A stretch of DNA of 33,989 bases from Thermococcus sp. (GTDB lineage: Archaea; Methanobacteriota_B; Thermococci; Thermococcales; Thermococcaceae). Below the pieces are notes generated by a model, which saw nothing but the letters and a program-made list of their open reading frames with translations, had not been told where the DNA came from and did not search any database. Made by a program: the position numbers and the translations under genes. Position 1 is the stretch's first letter; each line of letters starts with the position of its first letter. The stretch spans positions 1 through 33,989 of the forward strand of contig WAPO01000115.1 in assembly GCA_015520705.1 (NCBI GenBank). The letters are read 5' to 3'. Shown one piece after another: positions 17,732-28,100 of the stretch.

Positions 17732-18627
17732 AAGGGAAGCTCGCCCTCCTCAACGTTTACAGTCTCGGTTGTTCTCGTAATGAGCGCGCCCCTGCCCTTA
17801 TGTACATGCCTCCTCATAGCCCCCGGAGGAACACCGTTGCTCTCATACACAACGCTCTGTATGTCCGGATCGGTGTAGAGGAGGAGCGTCGGCCCCGCAA
17901 TATTGAGAACAGAGTCAATAGCATACCTCGTCCCAAGGACGGTCAGCCTTTTCTTAACGGGCCTTGTCAGGAGGGGCATTGCGGCGCTCCCTGCAGTTGT
18001 GTAGGCCAGAACAGCAGCATCGTCGATTCCCACCATAACACCCCGCCTCTTTTCAACAGCCGCTGCGAGAACCAGAAAGGCAGTTCCCACCACAGATACG
18101 CTGTGGGCATCTCCAAGGTTCACCAGAATGCTCCTGCCAAGCTCCGGCGGCTCGCCCGTATAGAACGCCTCATCCAGCCCCGTGTAGCCTTCCATTATAA
18201 CCTCGCTGTATTTCTCACCTGCCTTAGCGGCTTCAGGGACGCTGGAAATCTTCCCGGATAGAACATCAACATAAAGCCTGTCGGTGAGAACCCTGTCCAG
18301 CTCATAGACTGTTTGAACAACCGTTGCTGCACTGTAGATGTCCATAAGTCCTTTTTTGGCCATCTTTATGGGGTCGAGGCCTGTGGGCTTTCCATCCTCC
18401 ACCTTTACAACTGTATCAAATCCCTCCTCCGTAAAGCTGCCGTGCGTGTCAAAAATCACAATTCCATAGCCGAGCTCGCGGTATTTCCCGGCCATGTATT
18501 CCAAGACGCTTATCGGGTCATCATCAATTCCAAAAACCTTCAGTGTTCTTCCATGGTAAACCGGATCATAGTATATGCTCTGCTCCTCATTCCTGAGAAT
18601 CTCAACAGCCAGTTTGCTGTATTTCAT
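17728..18627 (-). CDS. Uncharacterised protein, probably a HerA/VirB4-like P-loop fold lacking Walker A
   Basis: FGIDDDPISVLEYMAGKYRELGYGIVIFDTHGSF, GVMVGIDDAAVL and GALITRTTETVNVEEGELPF pattern-match HerA-type ATPases except for the missing GxxGxGKS. Confidence 0.5.
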   Translation of the reverse strand: MKYSKLAVEILRNEEQSIYYDPVYHGRTLKVFGIDDDPISVLEYMAGKYRELGYGIVIFDTHGSFTEEGFDTVVKVEDGKPTGLDPIKMAKKGLMDIYSAATVVQTVYELDRVLTDRLYVDVLSGKISSVPEAAKAGEKYSEVIMEGYTGLDEAFYTGEPPELGRSILVNLGDAHSVSVVGTAFLVLAAAVEKRRGVMVGIDDAAVLAYTTAGSAAMPLLTRPVKKRLTVLGTRYAIDSVLNIAGPTLLLYTDPDIQSVVYESNGVPPGAMRRHVHKGRGALITRTTETVNVEEGELPF

Positions 18628-18681
18628 AAACTTCACCGGTTTAATATCGCCCTTGAAGTATAAACGGCTTCTGGTTCAGGC

Positions 18682-19812
18682 TTAAATTACCCTCACCATC
18701 CTCTCAGCCCATGGACTTATGCGCACCCTCATATAACCTCTCAGCCTCTCATCAACCTCTCTGTTCCCTGTATAAACCCTCATCACTCCCTTTTCAATCT
18801 TAGAGGGCGTTGCAATGACGATTATATTGTCCTTCGGTATATGCTTCAGAACCTCGGCCGAGAACTGCTGGTTGCCCCTGCCGAAGAGGAAGTTCAGGCC
18901 TCCGATTACAGTGACGATGATCTTAGGATTTCTATCAACAAAGCGGAGAAGGTCTCTCTCCTGTGCGTCCTTAACGAGAAGCCTCGCCTTTCCGTCTCTA
19001 ACTTCCACAACATCCACGCCAAGGAGGGTTCCCTTTATACCGAGCCTGTCCTTCAGCCTTTTAACCGTTGAGCCGGCGCCGAGGAAGTATATGCCGTCTT
19101 CAAGCTCCTCTAAGAGGGCTTCAACTATCGCCTCAACATCCTCGACTTCGTTTGTTCTGCTCGGCTCCTTGGCCCCCTGAATGAGCAGCTCAACATAAGG
19201 AGTCAGCGCCTTCCCGTAATGTTTGGGCCTAACTTCATCATGCCTGAAGGCATCTTCATCCAGATCCATCACGTCCCTCTCAGTCACATTGGCATTTCCT
19301 TTCAGGAATTCAACGAGAATTCCGGCAGCATTCTCAGGAGAAGCCGCAAACACGCCGGAAAACATCTTAACTCCAGTCGGGATTCCAAGAAAAGGTTTCC
19401 TTCTGTCGATCGCAAGGTAGATATCCCTCGCAGTTCCATCCCCACCTGCAAACACTATAAGTTCAACCCTATCGGCCATCATTCTGGCGAGGGTTTTCGT
19501 GTCCTCATCCCTCGTATCAGGGATTTTAACCCCGAGAATATTCCTGTATCCAATCTCCCTATGCCTGAGAACCTCAAATGGAAAGCTGAAATCCTTCAGA
19601 GCATCTTCTCCAAGTCCATCAGGGCCTGTAAGAAACTCAACCTCCCGGCTCTCCGGGTAGTGGGAAAGTTCATGGAGGAAGAGCCTCGTCAGGTCAAGTG
19701 CCACAGGTCTGGCTCCTCTCCTGATTGCCTCCTCAACAACACCGTCAGTGCCCTTCAGGGCGACCTTTCCGCCCATTCCGGCGATTGGATTGATTATAAG
19801 TCCGATTTTCAT
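18682..19812 (-). CDS. ATP-NAD kinase-like protein (COG3199 type)
   Basis: MKIGLIINPIAGMGGKVALKGTDG...VELIVFAGGDGTARDIYLAI...FLGIPTGVKMFSGVFAASPENAA. Confidence 0.85.
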   Translation of the reverse strand: MKIGLIINPIAGMGGKVALKGTDGVVEEAIRRGARPVALDLTRLFLHELSHYPESREVEFLTGPDGLGEDALKDFSFPFEVLRHREIGYRNILGVKIPDTRDEDTKTLARMMADRVELIVFAGGDGTARDIYLAIDRRKPFLGIPTGVKMFSGVFAASPENAAGILVEFLKGNANVTERDVMDLDEDAFRHDEVRPKHYGKALTPYVELLIQGAKEPSRTNEVEDVEAIVEALLEELEDGIYFLGAGSTVKRLKDRLGIKGTLLGVDVVEVRDGKARLLVKDAQERDLLRFVDRNPKIIVTVIGGLNFLFGRGNQQFSAEVLKHIPKDNIIVIATPSKIEKGVMRVYTGNREVDERLRGYMRVRISPWAERMVRVI

Positions 19813-19813
19813 A

Positions 19814-20764
19814 TCATCCACCCCTGCTCTTCAGCTTCCTCATGTAGAACCTCTCCCCGCGGTATTCAATCTGAATAAGCTTCCCATCTCTTAAAAGCTT
19901 TTCAACGATGCTCCATTCAGCCCCGGCTTTCTCCAGAAGTCTTTTAACGGCATCCTCCCTCATGGGATGCACCGCTGTTATGCTGAGCAGGTCTTCCTCC
20001 ACATCACCCGTAAATGCAAATGCATTCCCCTCATAGCCTATGAGGTATTCCACCCTTCCCTCCCCGAGAACTTCAGTGAATGTCTGGAATGCGAGGTTTA
20101 TTGTCTCCTCATCCGCCGGTTTTACCCATTTCTCCCATGGAGGCCTCGTTGGAACAGCTATATAAGCCACATCCGGCTTGAGCAGCTTCAGAAAGCTGGC
20201 TATTCTCTCAAACTCATCCCCGTATTCAATCCCTCCAATTAGCATGGTCTCCGTTACAAGCTTCCCCTCGAAGGCTTTTCTGAACTCAAGCATTCCGTTG
20301 AGTATATCCTCCAGTCTGAGGCTCTTATGGGGTCTGTCAATTCTCCTCCACAGACTCTCTGTGACAGCATCGAGCTTGAGGGAGACAAAATCAAAGCTCT
20401 GCAGGTCATTTCTCACGTCCTCACGCCATATGAGGGAGGAATTTGTGAGGATTGCAAGGGGGATTCCGAGCTCCCTCAGGAGCTCCACCTCTTTCCCGAG
20501 GTTTATGTCCAGAGTGGGCTCACCGTCCGGCACGAATGTGAGGTAGTCAATCCTCTCACCCCTGCTCAGGGCTTCTTGCACCTTTTCTCTGACTTCATTT
20601 AGTATGAAGGTCGGTTCGTAGAAGTGCCTCCTTGCGGCTTCCATTTTCAGGGTTCTTCCTATCTGACAGTAGACACAGGCATATGAGCACACCTTATCGG
20701 GAATGTTGTTTATCCCGAGACTCCTTCCAAGCCGGCGTGAAGGGACAGGACCAAAGGCTATCAT
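19814..20764 (-). CDS. Radical SAM Fe-S oxidoreductase (COG0731-like)
   Basis: MIAFGPVPSRRLGRSLGINNIPDKVCSYACVYCQIGRT (CxxxCxxC); RBS ggtggtgat. Confidence 0.9.
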   Translation of the reverse strand: MIAFGPVPSRRLGRSLGINNIPDKVCSYACVYCQIGRTLKMEAARRHFYEPTFILNEVREKVQEALSRGERIDYLTFVPDGEPTLDINLGKEVELLRELGIPLAILTNSSLIWREDVRNDLQSFDFVSLKLDAVTESLWRRIDRPHKSLRLEDILNGMLEFRKAFEGKLVTETMLIGGIEYGDEFERIASFLKLLKPDVAYIAVPTRPPWEKWVKPADEETINLAFQTFTEVLGEGRVEYLIGYEGNAFAFTGDVEEDLLSITAVHPMREDAVKRLLEKAGAEWSIVEKLLRDGKLIQIEYRGERFYMRKLKSRGG

Positions 20765-20902
20765 ATCACCACCGGAATTAGGTTGCCCTAAAAGCGTATA
20801 AACCTTGCCCATCTGAATGCACAGCTTAGAGCGTCAGGCACATAAAGCGAACAGGAATCTTTATAAATCAAATTCCTTCCCCAGTGAGCCTAAGGTGGGA
20901 AA

Positions 20903-22168
20903 ATGAGCCAGAGGATAAATGCAAGTCTCCATGCAAAGAGAGTTGCAAATATTTACCACGGGATGAGCTCGCTCAGAACTCCCCGCTGGTTCTACTCATT
21001 CATACCCTTCAAGGTAGCAACCGGGGGCAGTTCGCTGCTTATACCCCTTTATCTCCTCAGCCTGAACGGCACTGCAAAAGACGCCGGACTGCTCGTTGCT
21101 CTTGCAAGCCTCAGCTCGATGCTCGGGAGCCTGTTCTGGGGAAAGCTCAGTGACAGGACTCTGAAGAGGAAGTTCTTTATAATAATCGGAATGGCCAGCA
21201 CCTCGGTTTTCCTCTCCACGATGGCATTCGTCAGAACACCCCTTCAGCTTATGATTGTGAATTCAGTTTATTCATTTTTCCTCGCTTCAACCATCTCCGT
21301 TCCCATAGTCCTCGTCCTGAGGAGCGTGAGGAAGTATCTCTGGGACTACGGCATAGGGAGGTTCAACCAGATTTCAGGGTGGGCATGGGTCGCCGGGCTG
21401 GTTCTAGGACTGGGCCTGATAAGGAGCATGTCAATCCAGATGCTACTCCTCGTCTTCGCATTCATCAATGTATTTTCGGTTTTGTGGGCGGCGAGAAGCA
21501 TAAGGGAAGCGCCGATATACGTCAGCAGGAGGAACATCAGGAACTTCGGAAACCACGTGGTCGAAAAGATGCGCTACATGCCGAGCTTCATCCTCCACAT
21601 GCCGACAAAAGTGAGAACCCTCAACCATAGGGAGTTCTATCTATCTGCGTTCCTCTTCTGGATTTCTTCGGGCATATACTTCACCCAGTTTCCGGTTTTT
21701 CTGACTCATGCAGGCATCGACAGGAGCCTGATTTATCTTGCAGCGGTGCTCAACTCCGGAATTTCAGCGTTCATGTATCTGCGTGTGGGTCTGCTGATGC
21801 AGAAAAGGGACGGCCTTCAGATTTTGAGAAAAGGGCTCATTATGCGTTTGATTGCAACTGGTATAATGGCACTCTCTCCGCTGGTGAGTCCAATCTTGAT
21901 CCTGCTGCCGCTTGCCCTCCTTTCCTATGCATTAGCTGGCTATTCATGGTCATTCATCGGGATTTCATCCACCTCAATAGTCGGAAAGCTTGCAGGAGAC
22001 GGAGAAAAGGGTTCAGCGATGGGGTTCCTGAACCTTGTGAATTCCCTCGGCTACATAGTCGGCAGCCTGATGAGCGGCTTCCTGGTGGATTACGGATTTG
22101 CGGGTGCGTTTTCAGTTGGTGCTCTCTTCGTGGCCCTCAGCATGGGGGCGCTGAAGAAAACAAAATGA
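20903..22168 (+). CDS. MFS-family transporter
   Basis: About 12 hydrophobic segments; GSLFWGKLSDRTLKRKFFIIIGM resembles the MFS loop 2-3 motif. Confidence 0.85.
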   Translation: MSQRINASLHAKRVANIYHGMSSLRTPRWFYSFIPFKVATGGSSLLIPLYLLSLNGTAKDAGLLVALASLSSMLGSLFWGKLSDRTLKRKFFIIIGMASTSVFLSTMAFVRTPLQLMIVNSVYSFFLASTISVPIVLVLRSVRKYLWDYGIGRFNQISGWAWVAGLVLGLGLIRSMSIQMLLLVFAFINVFSVLWAARSIREAPIYVSRRNIRNFGNHVVEKMRYMPSFILHMPTKVRTLNHREFYLSAFLFWISSGIYFTQFPVFLTHAGIDRSLIYLAAVLNSGISAFMYLRVGLLMQKRDGLQILRKGLIMRLIATGIMALSPLVSPILILLPLALLSYALAGYSWSFIGISSTSIVGKLAGDGEKGSAMGFLNLVNSLGYIVGSLMSGFLVDYGFAGAFSVGALFVALSMGALKKTK

Positions 22169-22183
22169 GCTGAAGCTAAAAGA

Positions 22184-23509
22184 TTAAAACTTCAGAACCC
22201 TTGCCAGAACCACGAGGGGATCCCAGACAGGGGCAAAGGGAGGAGCATAGGCCATATCCGCAAAGAACAGGTCTCTGACTGTGAAGCCCGCCTGAAGAGC
22301 GGCCGCAAACGTGTCTATCCTCGGGAGAATCTCAGCCCCGACAGCCTGAAGACCGAGAAGCCTTCCTGTTTCCCTGTCCGCAACCCCTTTCAGCCATATA
22401 TCCCTCGATCCAGGATAATAATGCGGCCTCGTCTTTGCCTTTATGAAGGCGGTTTTGACATCGTAGCCCTCCTTCATTGCTTCAGCCTCGGTAAGGCCGG
22501 TTTTCCCTATCTCAAGGTCGAAGAACTTTGTAATCGAAGTTCCCAGAACGCCTGGGAATGTAAGATTCATCCCCGCAATATTTGCCCCAGCAACGTAGCC
22601 CATCTTGTTCCCAGGGGGTGCAAGGGGAACCCAGACCCTTCTGCCGGTTATCAGATGCCTCGTTTCAGCGACATCTCCGGCGGCATAGACGTTCTCAGCG
22701 CTCGTCTGCATCCTCTCATTCGTCCATATCGCTCCGGTCTCACCGATTCTAACGCCAAGCTGACGGGCCAGTTCAGTGTTCGGCTTGATTCCCGTGGCTA
22801 TAACAACCAGATCGGCCCTGTATTCCCCAGCATCCGTTACAACCCTTTCCACCCTTTCATTTCCCTCAAACCTGAGCGTCAGCTCCTCCAGTCTGAGATT
22901 CAGCCGCTTTGAAAGTTTCTCCTCAACTATGGCTGTGATTTCCTCATCAAAGCTCTTCCTCAAAATCCTCTCGCTCCTTCCTATCAGGGTTACATTTTTT
23001 CCCTGAGCAGCAAACGCCTCGGCCATTTCTATGGCAATATAACCCGTCCCGATGACGACGACATCTTTCACATCCGTCTTTTTCATGTATTCCTTAATCG
23101 CAACTGCATCCGGAGGCAGATCTGCTGTAAATACACCCTCCAGATGGCATCCCTCAATCGCGGGAACCTTCGGTGATGCTCCGTTTGCAAAGAGCAGGTA
23201 GTCCCATTCATACTTATGCTCCCCATCACTTTCCCGAACCCTCACCTCGCCCTCCGACACCTCAACAACATGCGCATTCAGATGAAGGTCTATTCCCCTC
23301 TTTTTGATGAAGAACTCCGGGGGATAATGCATGAGCTTCTCCTCAGGTGAGATTCCCTCAACAACATAGGGAATGCCGCAGGGAGCATGACTCACCCATT
23401 CCGTCGCTTCAAAGACCTTAACATCCCAGCTGGGCTTTAAGCGCTTAACTCTCGAAGCGGCACTCATTCCCGCTGCTCCGCCACCTATAATAACGACATT
23501 CTTGGCCAT
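22184..23509 (-). CDS. CoA-disulfide reductase / CoA-dependent NAD(P)H sulfur oxidoreductase-like flavoprotein
   Basis: [49 protein letters not shown] (active-site Cys context), [47 protein letters not shown]. Confidence 0.9.
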   Translation of the reverse strand: MAKNVVIIGGGAAGMSAASRVKRLKPSWDVKVFEATEWVSHAPCGIPYVVEGISPEEKLMHYPPEFFIKKRGIDLHLNAHVVEVSEGEVRVRESDGEHKYEWDYLLFANGASPKVPAIEGCHLEGVFTADLPPDAVAIKEYMKKTDVKDVVVIGTGYIAIEMAEAFAAQGKNVTLIGRSERILRKSFDEEITAIVEEKLSKRLNLRLEELTLRFEGNERVERVVTDAGEYRADLVVIATGIKPNTELARQLGVRIGETGAIWTNERMQTSAENVYAAGDVAETRHLITGRRVWVPLAPPGNKMGYVAGANIAGMNLTFPGVLGTSITKFFDLEIGKTGLTEAEAMKEGYDVKTAFIKAKTRPHYYPGSRDIWLKGVADRETGRLLGLQAVGAEILPRIDTFAAALQAGFTVRDLFFADMAYAPPFAPVWDPLVVLARVLKF

Positions 23510-23527
23510 AGTGCTCACCACCCAATG

Positions 23528-23544
23528 GTTCAGAACCATGGGTT
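23528..23544. promoter_or_regulatory. Candidate extended SurR site GTTn3AACn5GTT in the CoADR/NSR promoter, between TATA and start codon
   Basis: GTTCAGAACCATGGGTT matches the full extended consensus; minus-strand TATA-like ctttttaac at about 23541-23550; start codon at 23509. Confidence 0.7.
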
Positions 23545-23559
23545 AAAAAGATTAACGAC

Positions 23560-24720
23560 CTACTCCTTCCTCTCCCTGACGTAGTATCTGCTCCCGACCT
23601 TAATGAGCCTGTAGATCTCACCTTCCTTAAGCCCGGAATCAGGCCTTCCAAGCTCAAATGTTTCATAGCTCTCCATATCCATAAACTGGACATCTACGGG
23701 GGTTGAACTCGTCACCATAGCTTCTCTCTCTTCATATTCCACTTCATCCACCTTTTCCCTTCTCAGGGTTTTCCAGTCAAGATGCTCGATTCTCCGGGTG
23801 GAGAGGTTTCTCAAGCTCATCCCTCTGCCGCTGACCTCTTCGACCTCGTAGATGTTGCCCTTCCCATCGGCTACTATATCTCCCTTCCGGAACTTGGGCA
23901 GGCGCACGCTAACGCTCGTCCTGTAAACTTCCCTGCTCGTCTGTCTGTCCTGTCCAACAAGCTCGTAGGCTTCGCTTATGCTGCCGCCGAATCTCTCCCT
24001 TATCGCCTGAGCAAGCTTCCTCGCAGAGCTCGTTGAACCCATGTAAAAATCCAACCCCTCTTCCTTCTCAATCGTGTCCTGAATAAACCCCATTCTATCC
24101 TTACGCATTATTTCGTCGACCTTCTCCTCGACAAGCTTCTCAACCCCCTTCCTCTCCTCCTCGCTGAGAGGCCTGTCCTCTGCCCTGACCTGCAGAATCG
24201 CCTCGAAGTAACCCCCCAGAAACTTCTGGCATCTCGGACAGACCGTCTGCCTCACATACACCGTGACCCTCTTCTTCTCATCATGAAGCTCCCGCTGAAG
24301 CTCATGGAGTCTGGCTTTAACACGAACCTCATACGTGATTATAGCCGGAAAATGCTCGATATGCCAGCTCACAGCTTCAAACGATACACGTGCCTCTCCT
24401 ACCGGGAGCTCTTCCGTCGTCTCAACTTCCTCGGGAGACACTATGGCGACATGCTTAATCCGCTCATCGAGCCTGAGGTTTTCAGTCAGGGCACTGTCAG
24501 CAACCTCGAATACAAGCTCATCAAGTTCATACGTGCCCGGATCAACCCAGACCCCTCTCTTCTTGTAGCTGCCGCAGTTCTGACAGAGCTCTGTGTTTAT
24601 TTCATCCTCCATCAATAAAACGGGGTTCTCCTTTCTGAAGCACACCTGACACAAACCATCTATGAGTGGCCCACCTTCATCCTCGCTTATGCCACACCTG
24701 TAGCAGAATCTCCCCCCCAT
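23560..24720 (-). CDS. Nmd3-family protein
   Basis: N-terminal CYRCGISEDEGGPLIDGLCQVCF and CQNCGSYKKRGVW; VCPRCQKFLGGYFEAILQVR. Confidence 0.85.
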   Translation of the reverse strand: MGGRFCYRCGISEDEGGPLIDGLCQVCFRKENPVLLMEDEINTELCQNCGSYKKRGVWVDPGTYELDELVFEVADSALTENLRLDERIKHVAIVSPEEVETTEELPVGEARVSFEAVSWHIEHFPAIITYEVRVKARLHELQRELHDEKKRVTVYVRQTVCPRCQKFLGGYFEAILQVRAEDRPLSEEERKGVEKLVEEKVDEIMRKDRMGFIQDTIEKEEGLDFYMGSTSSARKLAQAIRERFGGSISEAYELVGQDRQTSREVYRTSVSVRLPKFRKGDIVADGKGNIYEVEEVSGRGMSLRNLSTRRIEHLDWKTLRREKVDEVEYEEREAMVTSSTPVDVQFMDMESYETFELGRPDSGLKEGEIYRLIKVGSRYYVRERKE

Positions 24721-24725
24721 AGCTA

Positions 24726-25025
24726 TCACCACAGGAGCTTTGCCATCTGGGCGTGGGGGATGCCCTCGATATAAAGAACTCTATCCTTATCAACATACCC
24801 GAGCTCGATTGCCTTGGATACACACCTTTCGCCCACGAGATTTGCTATCGTGGCCTCTGCCAGAAGCTTCTCCAGTTCATTAACATCTTTAAGCTCCCCA
24901 CCGTAAAAGCGCTCCCTGACCTCCAGCTTCAGCTCTCCTTCCCTGAAGGTTCTGCCGAGCAGTTCCTCATCGCATGCAGCGAGCAGAACCTCACCCTGAA
25001 CATTGTAAATCTTGACGTAAATCAT
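24726..25025 (-). CDS. DUF424 family protein
   Basis: MIYVKIYNVQGEVLLAACDEELLGRTFREGELKLEVRERFYGG...ANLVGERCVSKAIELGYVD. Confidence 0.8.
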   Translation of the reverse strand: MIYVKIYNVQGEVLLAACDEELLGRTFREGELKLEVRERFYGGELKDVNELEKLLAEATIANLVGERCVSKAIELGYVDKDRVLYIEGIPHAQMAKLLW

Positions 25026-25108
25026 CTCATCTCCCCTGAGCTCTGAAAGAACACAGGGGTTTAAAAGCTTAAGCTTCAGCCCGAAAACACAAAAAGAGAG
25101 AAAAGGGT

Positions 25109-28100
25109 TCAGCCCTTGAGGGCCTTTTCAAGTATCTTGCATGCCCTGTCCATGTCAAGATATGCCCGCCTCAGGTATATGAAGCTCTTCGAGTTTGAGA
25201 AGACTCCGCGGAGTGACACTTTCTCATAGAGGCTAACCGCTTTGTCTCTGTATTTGAGGGCCTCTTGAATCGTCTCGTTGCTGACGTTTGCGGCAAGCGC
25301 ATCCTTGTACAGCTTATCGAAGAGATGGGCTTTACCCAGATACTTCATGTAGAAGATATAGTTCAACAGTGAAACTCTAGCCTTTATAATTGAAGGCGTG
25401 AGATACTCAACGTAGACCTCTCCTGGAGAGTGTAGCTGTACCTTAATAGTCAAGAGGCTGTATGTATCGTATTGCGTGAGCTCCGTGCTTATAACATCGG
25501 CATCAACGGTTTTAACTGAATACTTGACGATATCCTTCGGAAGGATGACATAGAGGGTTGTGATTGCCTTGTGGGTTCCTTCAAGCTCCACGGTAATCTG
25601 AGCCTGTGTGCTCGAGGTTATGTTTTTGGCTTCCTTCACCTCTGCTGTTCCACCCTCTGTTTCGCCGATGAACACCGGTGCGCTTATTCCCTGTTCTTCA
25701 AGAGTCTTGGCGGCTTCAGGTGTGACCGGGGATTCTTCCTGTGTGCCGTAGGCCACCATCAATTTGGAGCCATTGTATACCCTGGCAGCTATCTTCAGGG
25801 TAACATTGTCTGGGAGGAATTCATAGGAGTATATTTCGCCGTTTGTTACGCTTACTGAGTAGAACGTCCTGTTCAGAGGCACATGAGCATACATTGTAAC
25901 AACAGCACCCTCATGAGCTGCAGCAAACTCTGCTATAATCGAACCAGTTGACACCGTTAAGTTCGTTACCTTAGCATAGCCAATGCTCTCCATCAATTTT
26001 GCAGTTTCAACTGACTGCTCTGGCCTAACACGCACAATGAAGCAGTTGTTGTCCATATTCACGTCATCACTGGCCTCAACAACAATCTTGTATGTGTGTA
26101 TGGAATCATCGACAATGGGTATCGTCAGGTTAGCTTCATAGGTTTCGCCAGCGTTTATCTGTGAAATTGTTTTGCCTATAACTTCCACAGGAGCACCGTC
26201 CCTGTACAGCAACACTTTGACTCCAGTAGCGTTATACGGCCCGTGATTTGTTATGTAGAGCGTTACTGTGTATGTGCCCCCAAGTTCAGGTATTCCTGTA
26301 GTATTGACGGCATCTATAGCGATGTCGTATGGAGACGGGGAAAGCGTTACCGGAACCTGGAAGAGCACCGGGTTCTTGCTGGTTCCAATTATAAGTATTC
26401 CTTGTAAGGGTTCTGTAGCGCTCAGATGCTCTGGAGTCAGGTTATACTTGACATTAATCTTGTATTCTCCGTTCTCCTGAGTAATGTTATTAACCCAGAG
26501 CTCATCTCCCTGAATTGTGGTTATCTCCAGATTATACGTGGCCTCACCAGGAGCAGGATTGTTGTAGGAGTAGACCTCAATTACATACTGTCCGGGGCGT
26601 GGGAAGTTTATGGTAACTCTCTCGTCTGCAGTTGGCGTTGTTGAGCTTCCAACAAGTTCAAGGGTGCCGTTGGCATTGTAATACACGTAGAGATCAAGGT
26701 CAAGTCCGACGAGGTCATCGTAGATGCTGTTCAGGTTGACATCGAGAATTGGAGAGTTGGTCACATTAACTGTATAGAAGTCTGAATCGCCGGTTTGTGG
26801 TGCCACAACATTGTTATATACCAGCGGAGTGCTGAATCCAACCGCAGTAACTGTTGGCTCTCCCGCCCACTCTGGCAGGTCAACTGTAAATGTCTTCTCC
26901 CCTGTCTGCGATGTGAGGACACCAACCCATTTCTCCGGATACATCTTTGCGAGTCCAACTTTTCCTGAGAATGTCCTGTAACTGGAGTTCCCATCAAAGA
27001 CGACGTTATGGAGCCACAGAGCGTTGAGTCCTTCGATTGCCTTACCGGCTATGAGCTCCTCGTTGCCTCCGCTTGAAGTCTGATACATGAACATGCCTCC
27101 GGCAACATAACCGTCGTCGCTTCTTGCAATCTCAGTGAGGCGATATGGTCCCATGACGTCCGGGAACTCAAAGCTCCACCCATCAACAGATGGTGCAAGC
27201 AGATGGAGGTTGATATCGGTTATCGTGCCATCCCATGCAACATCAGCAAGGACATATGTGCCCTTATCTACCTCCGGCACGTTGAAGTAGAAGAGTCTCC
27301 AGTCACCGCTTTCATATCTCCATCCCCAGTCCATATAGCCATAGACGTTGTTGTTGTCATACAAACCTGTTGCATTTGTGTTGCCTCCAAATTCAAAGTT
27401 CGGTGTGGGTGATGCAACCACTACACTAACCGGAATCGTTGTCTCAACACCGTCGTGTTTGAGGTATATAGCGCCCTCATACACACCATACTGAGCATTC
27501 TCCGGAACCGTTAATGTTGCTGTGAATGTGGCAGTGCCATTGGCTGAGATGTTTAGAGTGTTTTTGTCAATACTGACCCAGCTCCACGGAACTCTCTTAT
27601 AGAATTCAAGCTTGACTTTCGCCGGATATGTCTCTGTCTTTCCATAATAACGGAAGATATCCCTGATCTGGATCCACATGTCATCATGCATTTTCTTCAG
27701 CGGGTCTCCAATCATTGCGGAGGCTACTGTCCCTTCTTTTGCAGATTGCTGGAGCAGGTTAAGAGTTGGAACCGTGGAGTTTGTGTCAGGATCATAAACG
27801 TAGGTCACGTCATAGACCCTGAAGAAAGGATATGCATCTGGTGAGTAGTCCATGCCCTCATCAAAGTAGGTGTAATTAACATAAAGGGTTACCTTCATGA
27901 GCTCGGTTCCATTGGGTATCAGACTGCCTATCGGATAATAGTTCCATGAGTTTCCGACAACATCAAACTCCACTTCTCCTATCTTCTGGAAGACCTCTGC
28001 AGAGACATTGACCTCTTTGGCTGATGTTGAGTTCATATTCTCAACTTCGAAGACCTGAGTGTCATTCTCCCCAGGATACAGGACATTGGCAAGTCCCTTA

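Noticed and set aside
19219-19878. 219-aa plus-strand ORF
   Set aside because: Antisense to the NAD-kinase-like gene; no plausible motifs.
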